64,000 bases of DNA from Pseudomonas kribbensis. Its GTDB lineage: Bacteria > Pseudomonadota > Gammaproteobacteria > Pseudomonadales > Pseudomonadaceae. The translations under genes and the position numbers were made by a program. Of the stretch, positions 56,394 to 64,000 are shown piece by piece. Under the pieces are notes generated by a model. That model was not told where the DNA came from. It did not search any database and worked only from the letters and a program-made list of their open reading frames with translations. Each line of letters begins with the position of its first letter. Positions within the stretch are counted from its first letter, which is position 1. The DNA is taken from positions 4,402,001 through 4,466,000 of the forward strand of contig NZ_CP029608.1 in assembly GCF_003352185.1 (NCBI RefSeq). Direction: 5' to 3'.

Positions 56394-57188
56394 TTACTTG
56401 TATCGGCTGGCCGCCGAGCTGTGGGACAGATTGGGAGCCATCACATGACGTGCAGCGACGAAGGCCTGCCATTCACCGGCATCGGGCAGCGAAGGAATCG
56501 TCACGAGTTCGCCCTGGTCCAGACCCGACAGCGCCGCATCCACCATCTCGCCCGCCTCCATGACCATCTCCGCCGGAATACCGCTGGCATCAAAACCGGA
56601 GCGCGCCCAGATTTCGGTGCGGGTCACACCCGGCAATACCGCTTGTACCTTGACCCCGGTGCCTTCGAGTTCCGTATTCAGGGATTGAGTGAGGCTCAAC
56701 ACGTAGGCCTTGCTGGCACTGTAGGTGGCATTGAAACGCTCGGGGAACAAAGCGACCACTGACGCGATATTGATGATCGTGCCGCGCCCGGCTTTGGTGA
56801 ATGCTGCTGCAGCTGCAGAGGCCAGCCGGGTAAGGGTCGTGACATTCAGTTGAATCAGGTTTTCCAATTGGTCCGGGTCGGCATTGGCCAGCAATCCGTT
56901 CACTGCCACCCCCGCATTGTTGACCAAAAGACTGATGCCGGAGTCGTTGCGCAGGCGCTGCTCAAGCTTGAGCACGTCTTCCCTTTGTGTCAGATCGGCT
57001 TTCAGCACTTCGATCTGGACGCCATGTTTGTCTCGCAATTTGCTGGCAGCAGACTCCAGGCGTTCCTGGTCGCGAGCCACCAGCAACAGATCAAAACCAC
57101 GCGCCGCCAGACGCTCGGCATACACCGCACCAATGCCGGAAGAAGCGCCCGTGACCAGCGCCGTACCTTGGGATTTCGGGGAACTCAT
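56394..57188 (-). CDS. Short-chain dehydrogenase/reductase
   Basis: A 264-residue SDR: NAD(P) loop TGASSGIGAVYAERLAARG at 14-31, NNAG at 90-93, catalytic Ser and YSASK (Tyr/Lys near 156-160). Resembles the 3-ketoacyl reductase group. It is divergent from nothing on the left and lies 32 bases before the KAS II gene on the same strand, forming an operon. A pair of 14-base operator-like repeats overlaps its -10 region. Confidence 0.9.
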   Translation of the reverse strand: MSSPKSQGTALVTGASSGIGAVYAERLAARGFDLLLVARDQERLESAASKLRDKHGVQIEVLKADLTQREDVLKLEQRLRNDSGISLLVNNAGVAVNGLLANADPDQLENLIQLNVTTLTRLASAAAAAFTKAGRGTIINIASVVALFPERFNATYSASKAYVLSLTQSLNTELEGTGVKVQAVLPGVTRTEIWARSGFDASGIPAEMVMEAGEMVDAALSGLDQGELVTIPSLPDAGEWQAFVAARHVMAPNLSHSSAASRYK

Positions 57189-57260
57189 GACGATACTCCT
57201 GGAATGCGTGAGGAATGAGCGACCGCTGAAAGCAGGGAGGCCTCAGTGGCGACTGAAATT

Positions 57261-57299
57261 ATTATAGGCATAATCCCAGAGCAATATGATAGTCGTAAT
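57261..57299 (-). promoter_or_regulatory. Paired 14-base operator-like repeats over the SDR promoter
   Basis: ATTATAGGCATAAT (57261-57274) has inverted ATTAT/ATAAT arms; ATGATAGTCGTAAT (57286-57299) matches it at 11 of 14 positions in the same orientation, 25 bases apart. The minus-strand TATAAT (57261-57266) is a good -10 hexamer for the SDR gene, so a protein bound here would block it. The local TetR is the natural candidate. Confidence 0.55.
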
Positions 57300-57358
57300 T
57301 TTTCATTGTCCGACGGAAAGGCGATTGCCGCCCTGTGGTGTTCTCGGGAAACCGAAAA

Positions 57359-57388
57359 CAAAAAGGGCCGGTCAATGACCGGCCCCTT
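57359..57388 (-). terminator. Terminator after the comEA-like gene
   Basis: On the minus strand, arms GGGGCCGGTCA / TGACCGGCCC, followed by five U residues, just past the comEA-like stop. Confidence 0.85.
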
Positions 57389-57405
57389 GGCATAGAACAA
57401 CCAGC

Positions 57406-57741
57406 TTAGTTCACTTCCAGCTTGTCGCGATTGCGATCCAGGATCGCCTTGCCGATGCCTTTCACTTCCAGCAATTCATCCACGGATGCAAACGGCCCAT
57501 TTGTTTCACGATAAGTAACAATCGCTTTTGCCTTGGACTCTCCGATACCCGACAGCTCCTTTTGAAGGGTGGCTGCATCAGCCTCGTTGAGATCGACTTT
57601 CTGGACGGCGGAAGTAGCTGACGAATCCATCACCAAGGGGGTCTTGTGCGCATCGGACGGCGCCACAGGCGCTGCGATTGCGGCAATCGAGGCGCTGGTC
57701 AGCAGGGCAAAAATCAGGGAGTAGAAATAACCGGTACGCAT
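57406..57741 (-). CDS. ComEA-like helix-hairpin-helix protein
   Basis: A 111-residue protein: a signal peptide (FYSLIFALLTSASIAAIAAP), then a helix-hairpin-helix domain (KVDLNEADAATLQKELSGIGESKAKAIVTYRETNGPFASVDELLEVKGIGKAILDRNRDKL) with two GIG turns. It binds DNA in the periplasm in natural-transformation systems, but this form is also just conserved next to the O-antigen locus of pseudomonads. Convergent-side neighbour of the SDR group, 110 bases before the wbpM-like stop. Confidence 0.9.
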   Translation of the reverse strand: MRTGYFYSLIFALLTSASIAAIAAPVAPSDAHKTPLVMDSSATSAVQKVDLNEADAATLQKELSGIGESKAKAIVTYRETNGPFASVDELLEVKGIGKAILDRNRDKLEVN

Positions 57742-57851
57742 AAGTGACGCTCCATCATCAATTGAGAAAGCAGCTTTTCCGAAGCTGCTCTCCAACGTTA
57801 GGCGATGATGGGGGCAAGTCAAAAATGTGTCCGTTACAGAATGTGAAACAA

Positions 57852-59846
57852 TCAGGGTTCGAGGCGACGTTGCTGATAGATCCAGTCGACGATCTCGCCG
57901 TCCGGTGTATAGCCGCTGACTGTCTCTCTCAGCAACTGACGAACCCTTGAATAATCATCGCGCTCCACGGCCTCCAGCAACTCTCCCAACCGGGCCTTCA
58001 GGAGATCCCAAGGCAGATGGTCTTCATTGGCCGTCATGATCATCGGATGGGGAGTGGCCGCCACATTATCGCCGATCAACAGCTCTTCGTAGAGCTTCTC
58101 TCCGGGACGCAGGCCAGTGAACTCGATGGAAATATCACCTTGGGGATTGCGCTCTGAACGGATGCTCAAACCTGACAGGTGGATCATTTTTTCCGCCAGT
58201 TCGACAATTCTCACTGGCTCTCCCATGTCGAGAACGAAAACATCGCCGCCCTGCCCCATGGAGCCTGCCTGAATAACCAACTGGGCAGCCTCGGGAATGG
58301 TCATGAAGTATCGGGTAATTTTCGGGTGAGTTACCGTCAAGGGCCCGCCTGATTTGATCTGACTGTGAAACAGGGGAATCACCGACCCAGACGACCCGAG
58401 TACATTACCGAAACGTACCATGGTGAAACGGGTTTTGTTGACCCGGGAAACGTTGGCCCTGTCCCCGAACAGCACCGGTGCAACTTCACGACTCAAGGCC
58501 TGGAGCGTCAGCTCTGCCAACCGCTTGGTACTACCCATGACATTGGTCGGACGAACAGCCTTGTCGGTCGAGATCAGCACGAAATTCGAAACGCCCGATT
58601 GCAACGCTGCTTGCGCGGTGTTGAGCGTACCGATCACGTTATTCAACACCCCTTCGGCGATGTTGTGTTCGACCATTGGCACATGCTTGTAAGCCGCCGC
58701 GTGATAAACGGTATCGACCTTCCAGGTTTTCATTACATCCAGCAGCTTGTCTTGATGGCGGATGGAACCCAGGATCGGCAGCAACCGGACCGGGACGGAT
58801 TCGCGACAACCACGCTGCTCCAGTTCCGACAGGATGCTGTAAAGATTGAATTCGCTGTGTTCGAACAGCAAAAGCGTGGTCGGCTGCAAAGAAAAGATCT
58901 GTCGGCACAACTCCGAACCGATCGATCCACCCGCTCCGGTGACCATCACGGTCTTGCCCCGGATGCAGCGTTCGAGCAGGTCCGGCTGAGCCGGCACCGA
59001 ATCACGCCCCAGCAGATCGGCGATATCGACTTCCTGGATATCCTCGACCTTAACCCGGCCACTGGCCAAATCCGTGAAGTTGGGCACGCTGCGCACATGA
59101 AGGGGAAAGCCTTCCAGCAGATTGAGGATTTCCCTGCGGCGCGCCCGAGTCGATGAAGGCAGCGCCAGGAGAATTTCCTGCGCCCCAGTGACGTCGATCA
59201 TCTGCTGAATGTGCTTTGGCTTGTAGACCTGCAGCCCCGAGATGGACCGGTCGGCAATACTGGAATCATCGTCGATGAAAGCGACAGGACGCATGACCCG
59301 TCCCATGCGCAATGCCGCGACAAGCTGGTTACCCGCAACACCTGCCCCGTAGATCGCCACTTTTGTCAGGCCATCATCCCGGCTGGCGAACGGTACATGT
59401 TGCGCTGCGGTGAACCAGTCACCCATGAAGTACTGGCGCATGCACAGCCGCAACCCACCGATGATCACAAGGCTCAACCACCAGTAGTTGAAAATGATCG
59501 AGCGCGGGACGACAGCTTCATGATTGCTGTACCAGAAAACCACAAGCGCCAGGATCAGGGCAGAAAGACTGACGGCCTTGATGATCGCAATCAACGCATC
59601 GTTGCCGAAGTAGCGCATCACGGCGCGGTACATACCGAATCGTATGAAAAGGGGAACGGCGATGACGGGAGCGCAAGCGAAAAGCCAAAAATGAATCCGC
59701 AGCGGGTTGTACATATCGTCAATCCCGAGACGAACGATGAACGCCAGCCACAAAGCCATCCAGACCAGAAAAATGTCCGTAGCGACCTGAATGAGGCGCT
59801 TCTGCCGCCTCGGTAGCCCCAACAAAAACGCTCGTATCTTATCCAT
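57852..59846 (-). CDS. wbpM: Nucleotide-sugar 4,6-dehydratase/epimerase (WbpM/FlaA1 type)
   Basis: A 664-residue membrane-anchored enzyme making the 4-keto-6-deoxy sugar precursor for the O antigen, UDP-sugar to UDP-4-keto-6-deoxy-sugar in WbpM. Four N-terminal transmembrane helices (about 1-145), a CoA-binding-like Rossmann domain (IYGAGVAGNQLVAALR, about 170-290) and the SDR domain (MVTGAGGSIGSELCRQIF, near 315). The catalytic Tyr is replaced by Met in NVMGSTKR, as in WbpM. Start MDKIRAFL (ATG 59846) has TTGAGGTTT before it. First gene of the polysaccharide locus edge. Confidence 0.93.
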   Translation of the reverse strand: MDKIRAFLLGLPRRQKRLIQVATDIFLVWMALWLAFIVRLGIDDMYNPLRIHFWLFACAPVIAVPLFIRFGMYRAVMRYFGNDALIAIIKAVSLSALILALVVFWYSNHEAVVPRSIIFNYWWLSLVIIGGLRLCMRQYFMGDWFTAAQHVPFASRDDGLTKVAIYGAGVAGNQLVAALRMGRVMRPVAFIDDDSSIADRSISGLQVYKPKHIQQMIDVTGAQEILLALPSSTRARRREILNLLEGFPLHVRSVPNFTDLASGRVKVEDIQEVDIADLLGRDSVPAQPDLLERCIRGKTVMVTGAGGSIGSELCRQIFSLQPTTLLLFEHSEFNLYSILSELEQRGCRESVPVRLLPILGSIRHQDKLLDVMKTWKVDTVYHAAAYKHVPMVEHNIAEGVLNNVIGTLNTAQAALQSGVSNFVLISTDKAVRPTNVMGSTKRLAELTLQALSREVAPVLFGDRANVSRVNKTRFTMVRFGNVLGSSGSVIPLFHSQIKSGGPLTVTHPKITRYFMTIPEAAQLVIQAGSMGQGGDVFVLDMGEPVRIVELAEKMIHLSGLSIRSERNPQGDISIEFTGLRPGEKLYEELLIGDNVAATPHPMIMTANEDHLPWDLLKARLGELLEAVERDDYSRVRQLLRETVSGYTPDGEIVDWIYQQRRLEP

Positions 59847-59934
59847 AAACCTCAACCGGATGACCCTTTCCCTGACGACAATGTGTTGGCATTTTACGGG
59901 AATTCATGACGGTCGGACCCAAATGTATTATGCG

Positions 59935-60963
59935 CTACGTTGTGGGGACGGGACGCTCCAGCTCACCCGCGTGATACTTGATGGCAATCAGTAACAGGGG
60001 CACATAGGCAATCGTCAGAGCCGCTGCACCATCGACATCAAAATACAGCACCGAAAAAGCCACGGGCAGCAACCAGAATACATTGATCAACAAGACTCCA
60101 AGCGTCACCGGCAGATGCTTGCCGTAGAGGCGAGAGGCGTACTGGTAAGCGTGGCTTCGATGAGCCTCATAAACTTTGTCCCCCCGCACCAACCGGCGCA
60201 ACAGCGTAAATGTCGCATCAACGATGAAAACGCCCAGCAGAATGTTCCAGACCCAGAACCACCTGGAATCAACACTAGCAGCCGCCAGCGAAATACCACC
60301 CAAAATGATGCCCAGGAATCCGCTGCCTGCATCGCCCATGAAAATTCGGGCGGGCGGAAAGTTCCAGATCAGAAAGCCAGCGACTGCCAAGGATAGCAAT
60401 AGCGGAGTCCAGATCAACGCTGACTGACCTTCAAACGCGTAAAGCAGGCATGCCCCTGCGCAGGCACTGATCGCCTCGACACTGGCGATGCCATCGATAC
60501 CGTCCATGAAGTTGTAGAGGTTGAGCATCCACACCAGATAGATCGCCGCAATGACGGCACCGCTCCAGCCCAGATGAACCGTCAGCCCGAACAGCCTGAT
60601 CGTCTCGAAACCGTTGAGCCAGAATACCATCCAGGCTGCCGCACAGAAATGCCCCGCGAGCCGCCAGCGAGCGGCAATGTGGCCATGATCATCCATGAAT
60701 CCTATAACCGCTATGACGCCCCCCGCCGCCGCCATCCCGAGAAAGTTGGCAAGACTTGTCAGCGATTGACCGTACAGAATGCAAAGCCCCAGAAGAAACA
60801 CAATCACAATCGAAACTCCGCCGCCCCTCGGCGTCGCAACCAAGTGCGAACTACGAGCATTGGGAACATCCATCAGACTGCGAGCGAGCGCGTATTGACG
60901 CAAAAGAGCCGTGAGCACGAACGATGCGATACCCGCACCAATGAAAAACCACCAGAAACTCAT
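59935..60963 (-). CDS. wbpL: Initiating glycosyl-1-phosphate transferase (WbpL/WecA-like)
   Basis: A 342-residue polytopic MraY/WecA-family transferase that starts the O unit on undecaprenyl phosphate. Conserved are GFMDDHGH (Mg-binding DD), NFMDGIDGIA, RIFMGDAGSGFLG and the HRSHAYQ loop. About eleven membrane segments. Its gene overlaps nothing and sits with wbpM in the classical wbpL-wbpM order seen at the end of Pseudomonas O-antigen clusters. Confidence 0.92.
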   Translation of the reverse strand: MSFWWFFIGAGIASFVLTALLRQYALARSLMDVPNARSSHLVATPRGGGVSIVIVFLLGLCILYGQSLTSLANFLGMAAAGGVIAVIGFMDDHGHIAARWRLAGHFCAAAWMVFWLNGFETIRLFGLTVHLGWSGAVIAAIYLVWMLNLYNFMDGIDGIASVEAISACAGACLLYAFEGQSALIWTPLLLSLAVAGFLIWNFPPARIFMGDAGSGFLGIILGGISLAAASVDSRWFWVWNILLGVFIVDATFTLLRRLVRGDKVYEAHRSHAYQYASRLYGKHLPVTLGVLLINVFWLLPVAFSVLYFDVDGAAALTIAYVPLLLIAIKYHAGELERPVPTT

Positions 60964-61372
60964 ACTCGACCGGGCTCCGAAAAAGTCGGCTAATTTGATA
61001 GAACACTGCGCTCAGCCCCCCCAGGAGAATGCTCTGTCAGGCTTCAACCTGATCTCGCCGGAGTACTCTCCTCCTCTGGAAGGTGACCGCAACAACGCAG
61101 GTGTTATTGGTCAGTGCCACCGGCACATGATTGCCTTTCGTGAACGGTCAGCCGCTCCTGCAATGACAGCCAAGGATAATGCCCCCTCGAGAGAACCTCC
61201 ACACCTTCAAATCAAGCAGATCGAACCTGGTTGCTGCGCAAGACAAGTACAAAAAGCACCTGCCCGAATATGCACAGACCACCCATTGACCGTGCTCAGG
61301 CCAAGTCTGGCCAATCGCTCGCATAACGCGCCTTTCACCGCTCGTCGCTCCTCGCCTAAATGGGTGGCTGGC

Positions 61373-61401
61373 TTCATTCAACCGATGCATGCTGGTATGA
61401 T
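61373..61401 (+). promoter_or_regulatory. Candidate promoter of the small unit
   Basis: TTCATT (61373-61378) and TATGAT (61396-61401) are exactly 17 bp apart, and the -10 is preceded by TGG (extended -10 pattern TGnTATGAT). The expected start at about 61408 lies 49 bases before the small ORF. Confidence 0.5.
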
Positions 61402-61456
61402 GTCGCGCGGTCCAGGCAGGCTGATTCGGAATTCCGAAAGAAATGGAGGTGCAAGC

Positions 61457-61573
61457 ATGTGTAAAGCCGAAAAAGCGATTATCAGCGAACGGCTGAAACA
61501 ATCAAACTCAACTGCACCCTGCACCACGTTTTCGGAGCATGATTCTTTTGCGGACATGGATATGTTTTCCTGA
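61457..61573 (+). CDS. Putative 38-residue small protein
   Basis: ATG 61457 follows AATGGAGGTGCAAGC, a strong and well-spaced ribosome site (GGAGGT 6 bases away). The product begins MCKAEKAIISERLKQSNSTAP and ends in an acidic/aromatic SFADMDMFS tail; two cysteines (2 and 22), no signal peptide or membrane segment. A promoter and a terminator bracket it. It is not similar to anything I know. A regulatory RNA with a short reading frame is the main alternative. Confidence 0.45.
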   Translation: MCKAEKAIISERLKQSNSTAPCTTFSEHDSFADMDMFS

Positions 61574-61618
61574 TGCCCGGGCGGCGTTCAACACAACGGT
61601 ATCAATAAAACACTTGGC

Positions 61619-61650
61619 AGGCCGTCCACATGCAAGGGCGACCTCTTTTT
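61619..61650 (+). terminator. Intrinsic terminator before wzm
   Basis: Arms AGGCCGTCC (61619-61627) and GGGCGACCT (61636-61644), with one mismatch and one G-U pair, an 8-base loop and CTTTTT. It would end the small unit and separate it from wzm, which begins 43 bases later. Confidence 0.55.
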
Positions 61651-61692
61651 GAGAAACATGCAATCTGGCCTTTCGCCTCGGAATAAAACATT

Positions 61693-62472
61693 GTGTTCAG
61701 CATTTTTTTTAAAGAGCTATTCCAATACAAATTAGTGCTCAAGCAGTTGATTTGGCAACAATTGACAATGCGTTACAGAAGAACCGCCCTCGGTTTTTTC
61801 TGGACATTGTTAAACCCGCTACTGACCATGGTCGTGACCTCTATCGTATTCTCGATGATCATGAGATGGCCACTCAAGACGTTTGCAATCTTTCTGTTCT
61901 CGGGGCTCGTACCCTTCACGTTATTCTCGAACTGCCTGGCCCAAGGCATGCAGGCATTGCTGAACAACGAGTCATTGATCAAGAAAATCCACATACCTAA
62001 ACAGATTTTCGTCATTTCCACCTCGATAAGCCTGCTGGTCGACGCTATTTTCAGCACGATCTGCCTGTTCATCATCGCCCTAGCCATCGGCGCTCCTTTT
62101 ACTGCTTCGCTCTTTATCCTGCCAATAAACTTCCTGTTGCTGTTCACCTTTGCAGTGGGCCTGGGACTGGCATTGAGCATCGCGACCGTTTCGTTCCGTG
62201 ACCTGCCCAACATCGTGGGTGTGGTACTGCAAGCCCTTTACTACCTGACGCCGATCATCTACCCGCTCTCTTTCGTCCCGGAGACCTACAGATGGATCTT
62301 TGCGTTGAACCCGTTGACCCTGTTCATCGAAATCTTCCGACTGCCTATCTATGAAGGCTCCCTCGCCGGACCCGATGTTTATGCAAAGGTTGTGACACTG
62401 GCAATTCTCAGCTTGCTTTTTGGTATGTACATATTCAAAAAGCATGATCGATACATAGTATTCAAGTTGTGA
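61693..62472 (+). CDS. wzm: O-antigen ABC exporter membrane protein (Wzm)
   Basis: A 259-residue ABC-2 type permease for polysaccharide export, with six membrane segments (about 30-55, 60-90, 105-130, 140-170, 175-200, 230-250) and the start MFSIFFKELFQYKLVLKQLIWQQLTMRYRRTALGFFWTLLNPL typical of Wzm. GTG start at 61693. GC is about 42-47%, well below the chromosome, as usual in O-antigen clusters. Overlaps wzt by 4 bases if wzt starts at its GTG. Confidence 0.92.
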   Translation: MFSIFFKELFQYKLVLKQLIWQQLTMRYRRTALGFFWTLLNPLLTMVVTSIVFSMIMRWPLKTFAIFLFSGLVPFTLFSNCLAQGMQALLNNESLIKKIHIPKQIFVISTSISLLVDAIFSTICLFIIALAIGAPFTASLFILPINFLLLFTFAVGLGLALSIATVSFRDLPNIVGVVLQALYYLTPIIYPLSFVPETYRWIFALNPLTLFIEIFRLPIYEGSLAGPDVYAKVVTLAILSLLFGMYIFKKHDRYIVFKL

Positions 62473-62477
62473 TCGAT

Positions 62478-63221
62478 ATGAACTCAAGTATCTCGATAAA
62501 AGATCTAAATCTAAACTTCCGTCTGTACCATGACAAAGGCCAGTCGCTGAAGGAATTCTTTGCTGGGTTGCTGAAGCGCCACAACAAAAGCAAATACACG
62601 GAATTCCGCGCACTGAAAAACTTCAATCTCGAAATCGTTCACGGCGACCGGATCGGGATTGTGGGTCACAATGGAGCAGGAAAAAGTACGCTGCTGAAAG
62701 CCATTTGTGGCATTTACTGCGCGACAGAGGGATCTGTAACGGTCAATGGCCGAATTGCCCCTCTGCTGGAAATTGGAGCAGGCTTCAACGTTGAGCTGAG
62801 CGGCCGTGAGAACATCTACCTCAATGGCGCGATTCTCGGCTACAGCAAGTCCATGCTCAAAAAGATCGAACCCGAGATCATTGAATTCACGGGTTTGGCC
62901 GAGTTCATTGACACCCCGGTGAAGTACTACTCCACAGGGATGTACATGCGCCTGGCTTTTGCTATCGCCACCGCCGTTCATCCAGACATTCTTATTCTCG
63001 ATGAACTTTTTGCCGGTGGTGATGCAGAATTCATCGATAAGGCTCTGGCACGCATGCATGATTTCATTGATAGCTCTAGCATCATGGTATTCGTATCCCA
63101 TCAGCCCGACTTGCTACGCAGGCTGTGCAATAGAGTTATCTGGATCGATCATGGCAGCATCGTCGAGGATGGCGAGCCAGATGTCGTTATTAACAAATAT
63201 TTGAATAATCACGCGGGGTGA
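62478..63221 (+). CDS. wzt: O-antigen ABC exporter ATPase (Wzt), short form
   Basis: A 247-residue ATPase: Walker A GIVGHNGAGKST, Walker B DILILDELFAGGD, switch VFVSHQ, and the unusual signature YSTGMYMRLAF typical of polysaccharide exporters. It lacks the C-terminal carbohydrate-binding domain of long Wzt proteins (about 400 residues), so export should not depend on a terminal sugar mark. An upstream GTG at 62469 overlapping the wzm stop (GTGA) is an equal start choice. Confidence 0.92.
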   Translation: MNSSISIKDLNLNFRLYHDKGQSLKEFFAGLLKRHNKSKYTEFRALKNFNLEIVHGDRIGIVGHNGAGKSTLLKAICGIYCATEGSVTVNGRIAPLLEIGAGFNVELSGRENIYLNGAILGYSKSMLKKIEPEIIEFTGLAEFIDTPVKYYSTGMYMRLAFAIATAVHPDILILDELFAGGDAEFIDKALARMHDFIDSSSIMVFVSHQPDLLRRLCNRVIWIDHGSIVEDGEPDVVINKYLNNHAG

Positions 63222-63225
63222 TACT

Positions 63226-64000
63226 GTGGCAACGCAACTTTTTGTTCCAAATTTCCGAGTCGACGAATGCCTTGAAGGCATCCGCGAATGCCTGGAAAAA
63301 GGCTGGACCGGTCTGGGCTTCAAGACTGTCGAAATGGAAGAGGCCTGGAAAACCTACACAGGCCTGCCGCATGCGCATTTCCTGAGTTCCAACACGGTTG
63401 GTCTGCACCTGGCATTCCACATGATGAAGACGAAGTATGGCTGGGGCGACGATGCCGAAGTCATCACCACTCCGCTGACCTTCGTATCGACCAACCACGC
63501 GATCATCCAAGCGGAGCTCACCCCGGTTTTCGCTGATGTGGACCAATACCTCTGCCTTGACCCGGTCGATGTAGAGCGCAAGATCACCGACAAGACCAAG
63601 GCAATCATCTTCGTCGGCCTGGGCGGTAACGTCGGCCAGTACGAAAAAGTGCTCAAGCTGTGCAAGGATCGCGACATCAAGGTCGTTCTGGACGCAGCTC
63701 ACATGGCAGGCACCCGCGTTGACGGCAAGCACGTTGGCCACGACGCAGACGTTACTGTATTCAGCTTCCAGGCCGTAAAAAACCTGGCAACCGCCGACTC
63801 CGGGATGATCTGCTTCCGCGACAAGGAAGACGACGAACGTGCACGCAAGCTGGCATGGCTCGGGATCAACAAGGACACATTTGCACGCACCGCCAGCCAG
63901 GGTGCCTACAAATGGAAGTACGACGTGGAAGAGCTGGGCTTCAAATATCACGGCAACTCCATCATGGCCGCCATCGGCCTGGTCTCCCTGAAGTACCTTG
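63226..64000 (+). CDS. DegT/DnrJ/EryC1-type sugar aminotransferase, 3'-truncated
   Basis: The gene runs off the right edge (258 codons seen). GTG start at 63226, 5 bases after wzt, with a GGGGTG site. MATQLFVPNFRVDECLEGIRECL opens it; GSS-type SSNTVGLHLAFHMM, TTPLTFVSTNHAI, GYGG-like FADVD, VLDAAHMAGTRV and the Schiff-base Lys185 in FSFQAVKNLATADSGM define a PLP-dependent nucleotide-sugar aminotransferase. It would make an amino sugar (for example a perosamine- or QuiNAc-type derivative) for the O unit. Overall O-antigen operon wzm-wzt-aminotransferase. Confidence 0.93.
   Translation, partial: MATQLFVPNFRVDECLEGIRECLEKGWTGLGFKTVEMEEAWKTYTGLPHAHFLSSNTVGLHLAFHMMKTKYGWGDDAEVITTPLTFVSTNHAIIQAELTPVFADVDQYLCLDPVDVERKITDKTKAIIFVGLGGNVGQYEKVLKLCKDRDIKVVLDAAHMAGTRVDGKHVGHDADVTVFSFQAVKNLATADSGMICFRDKEDDERARKLAWLGINKDTFARTASQGAYKWKYDVEELGFKYHGNSIMAAIGLVSLKYL

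Larger units (their letters stand above)
60964..61692. other. 729-base region between divergent O-antigen genes
   Basis: Mostly 45-55% GC, no full gene seen; a 220-codon open frame from 60911 is poorly protein-like. It contains a complete-looking small unit at 61373-61650: candidate promoter, a short ORF with a strong ribosome site and a terminator (separate entries). The part from 60990 to 61370 shows nothing I recognise, apart from likely promoter and leader sequence for wbpL. Confidence 0.6.

Noticed and set aside
60911..61573. 220-codon frame ending in the small ORF
   Set aside because: The first part overlaps wbpL antisense and lacks protein-like composition and a ribosome site; only the last 38 codons have a good start context.

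Overview
The window is a chromosomal segment of a fluorescent-type Pseudomonas (P. fluorescens group or a close relative). This is inferred from high GC in the core genes, a Pseudomonas-type REP pair, oprI, an EF-P with Arg32 next to its arginine rhamnosyltransferase EarP, GacS/BarA-style hybrid kinases, and a gene order from about 0 to 31 kb that parallels the P. aeruginosa PA2824-PA2858 region as I remember it. I ran no searches; product names rest on motifs, length and context.

Layout. 0-3.1 kb: end of a hybrid histidine kinase, then a redox operon on the minus strand (msrB, glutathione peroxidase, OhrR/OspR-type MarR regulator). 3.3-12.5 kb: AlaA-type aminotransferase, HtpX, thiopurine methyltransferase, a LigB-like dioxygenase, the DEAD-box helicase DeaD/CsdA with a long leader, an enoyl-CoA hydratase gene broken by one in-frame amber codon, a spermidine-synthase-like protein, and a class II DAHP synthase. 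12.5-18.2 kb: REPIN, YcaQ-like glycosylase, DUF1127 protein, two LysR regulators around a TauE/SafE permease, and ohrR with ohr and a clear candidate operator. 18.2-26.7 kb: efp-earP, a small membrane protein and GreA/B-like protein, cysB, uspA, 5'-nucleotidase, a PanE-like reductase and thioredoxin-like protein divergent from a PilZ protein, and a class I DAHP synthase. 26.7-42.8 kb: GNAT protein, oprI, L,D-transpeptidase, tesA divergent from the ybbA/ybbP ABC system, greB, DoxX, an MltF-like transglycosylase, tatD, a chemoreceptor, Mpo1-like protein, acyl-CoA thioesterase, CHAD protein, lipoprotein and a patatin-like phospholipase.

42.8-43.5 kb holds a lower-GC orphan gene encoding an Ig-like protein with a polyproline run. 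43.6-51.5 kb is a complete kdpFABCDE potassium uptake locus on the minus strand, preceded by tandem TAAAG repeats that look like a KdpE box. 51.8-57.7 kb: ethanolamine-type permease, DUF2897 protein, a lone DUF1989 protein, a TetR-KAS II-SDR cluster with paired operator-like repeats, and a ComEA-like protein. 57.8-64 kb is the edge of an O-antigen locus: wbpM-like dehydratase, wbpL-like initiating transferase, a 729-base gap with an apparent small transcription unit, then lower-GC wzm, wzt and a DegT-type aminotransferase cut by the window end.

Most of the window is ordinary core genome. I see no defence island, prophage, CRISPR array or large undescribed system. The best leads are the small transcription unit at 61.4-61.65 kb, the orphan Ig-like/polyproline gene, the terminator facing msrB, the amber-interrupted hydratase, the orphan DUF1989 protein, and the three regulatory-repeat sites (ohr, kdp, SDR).
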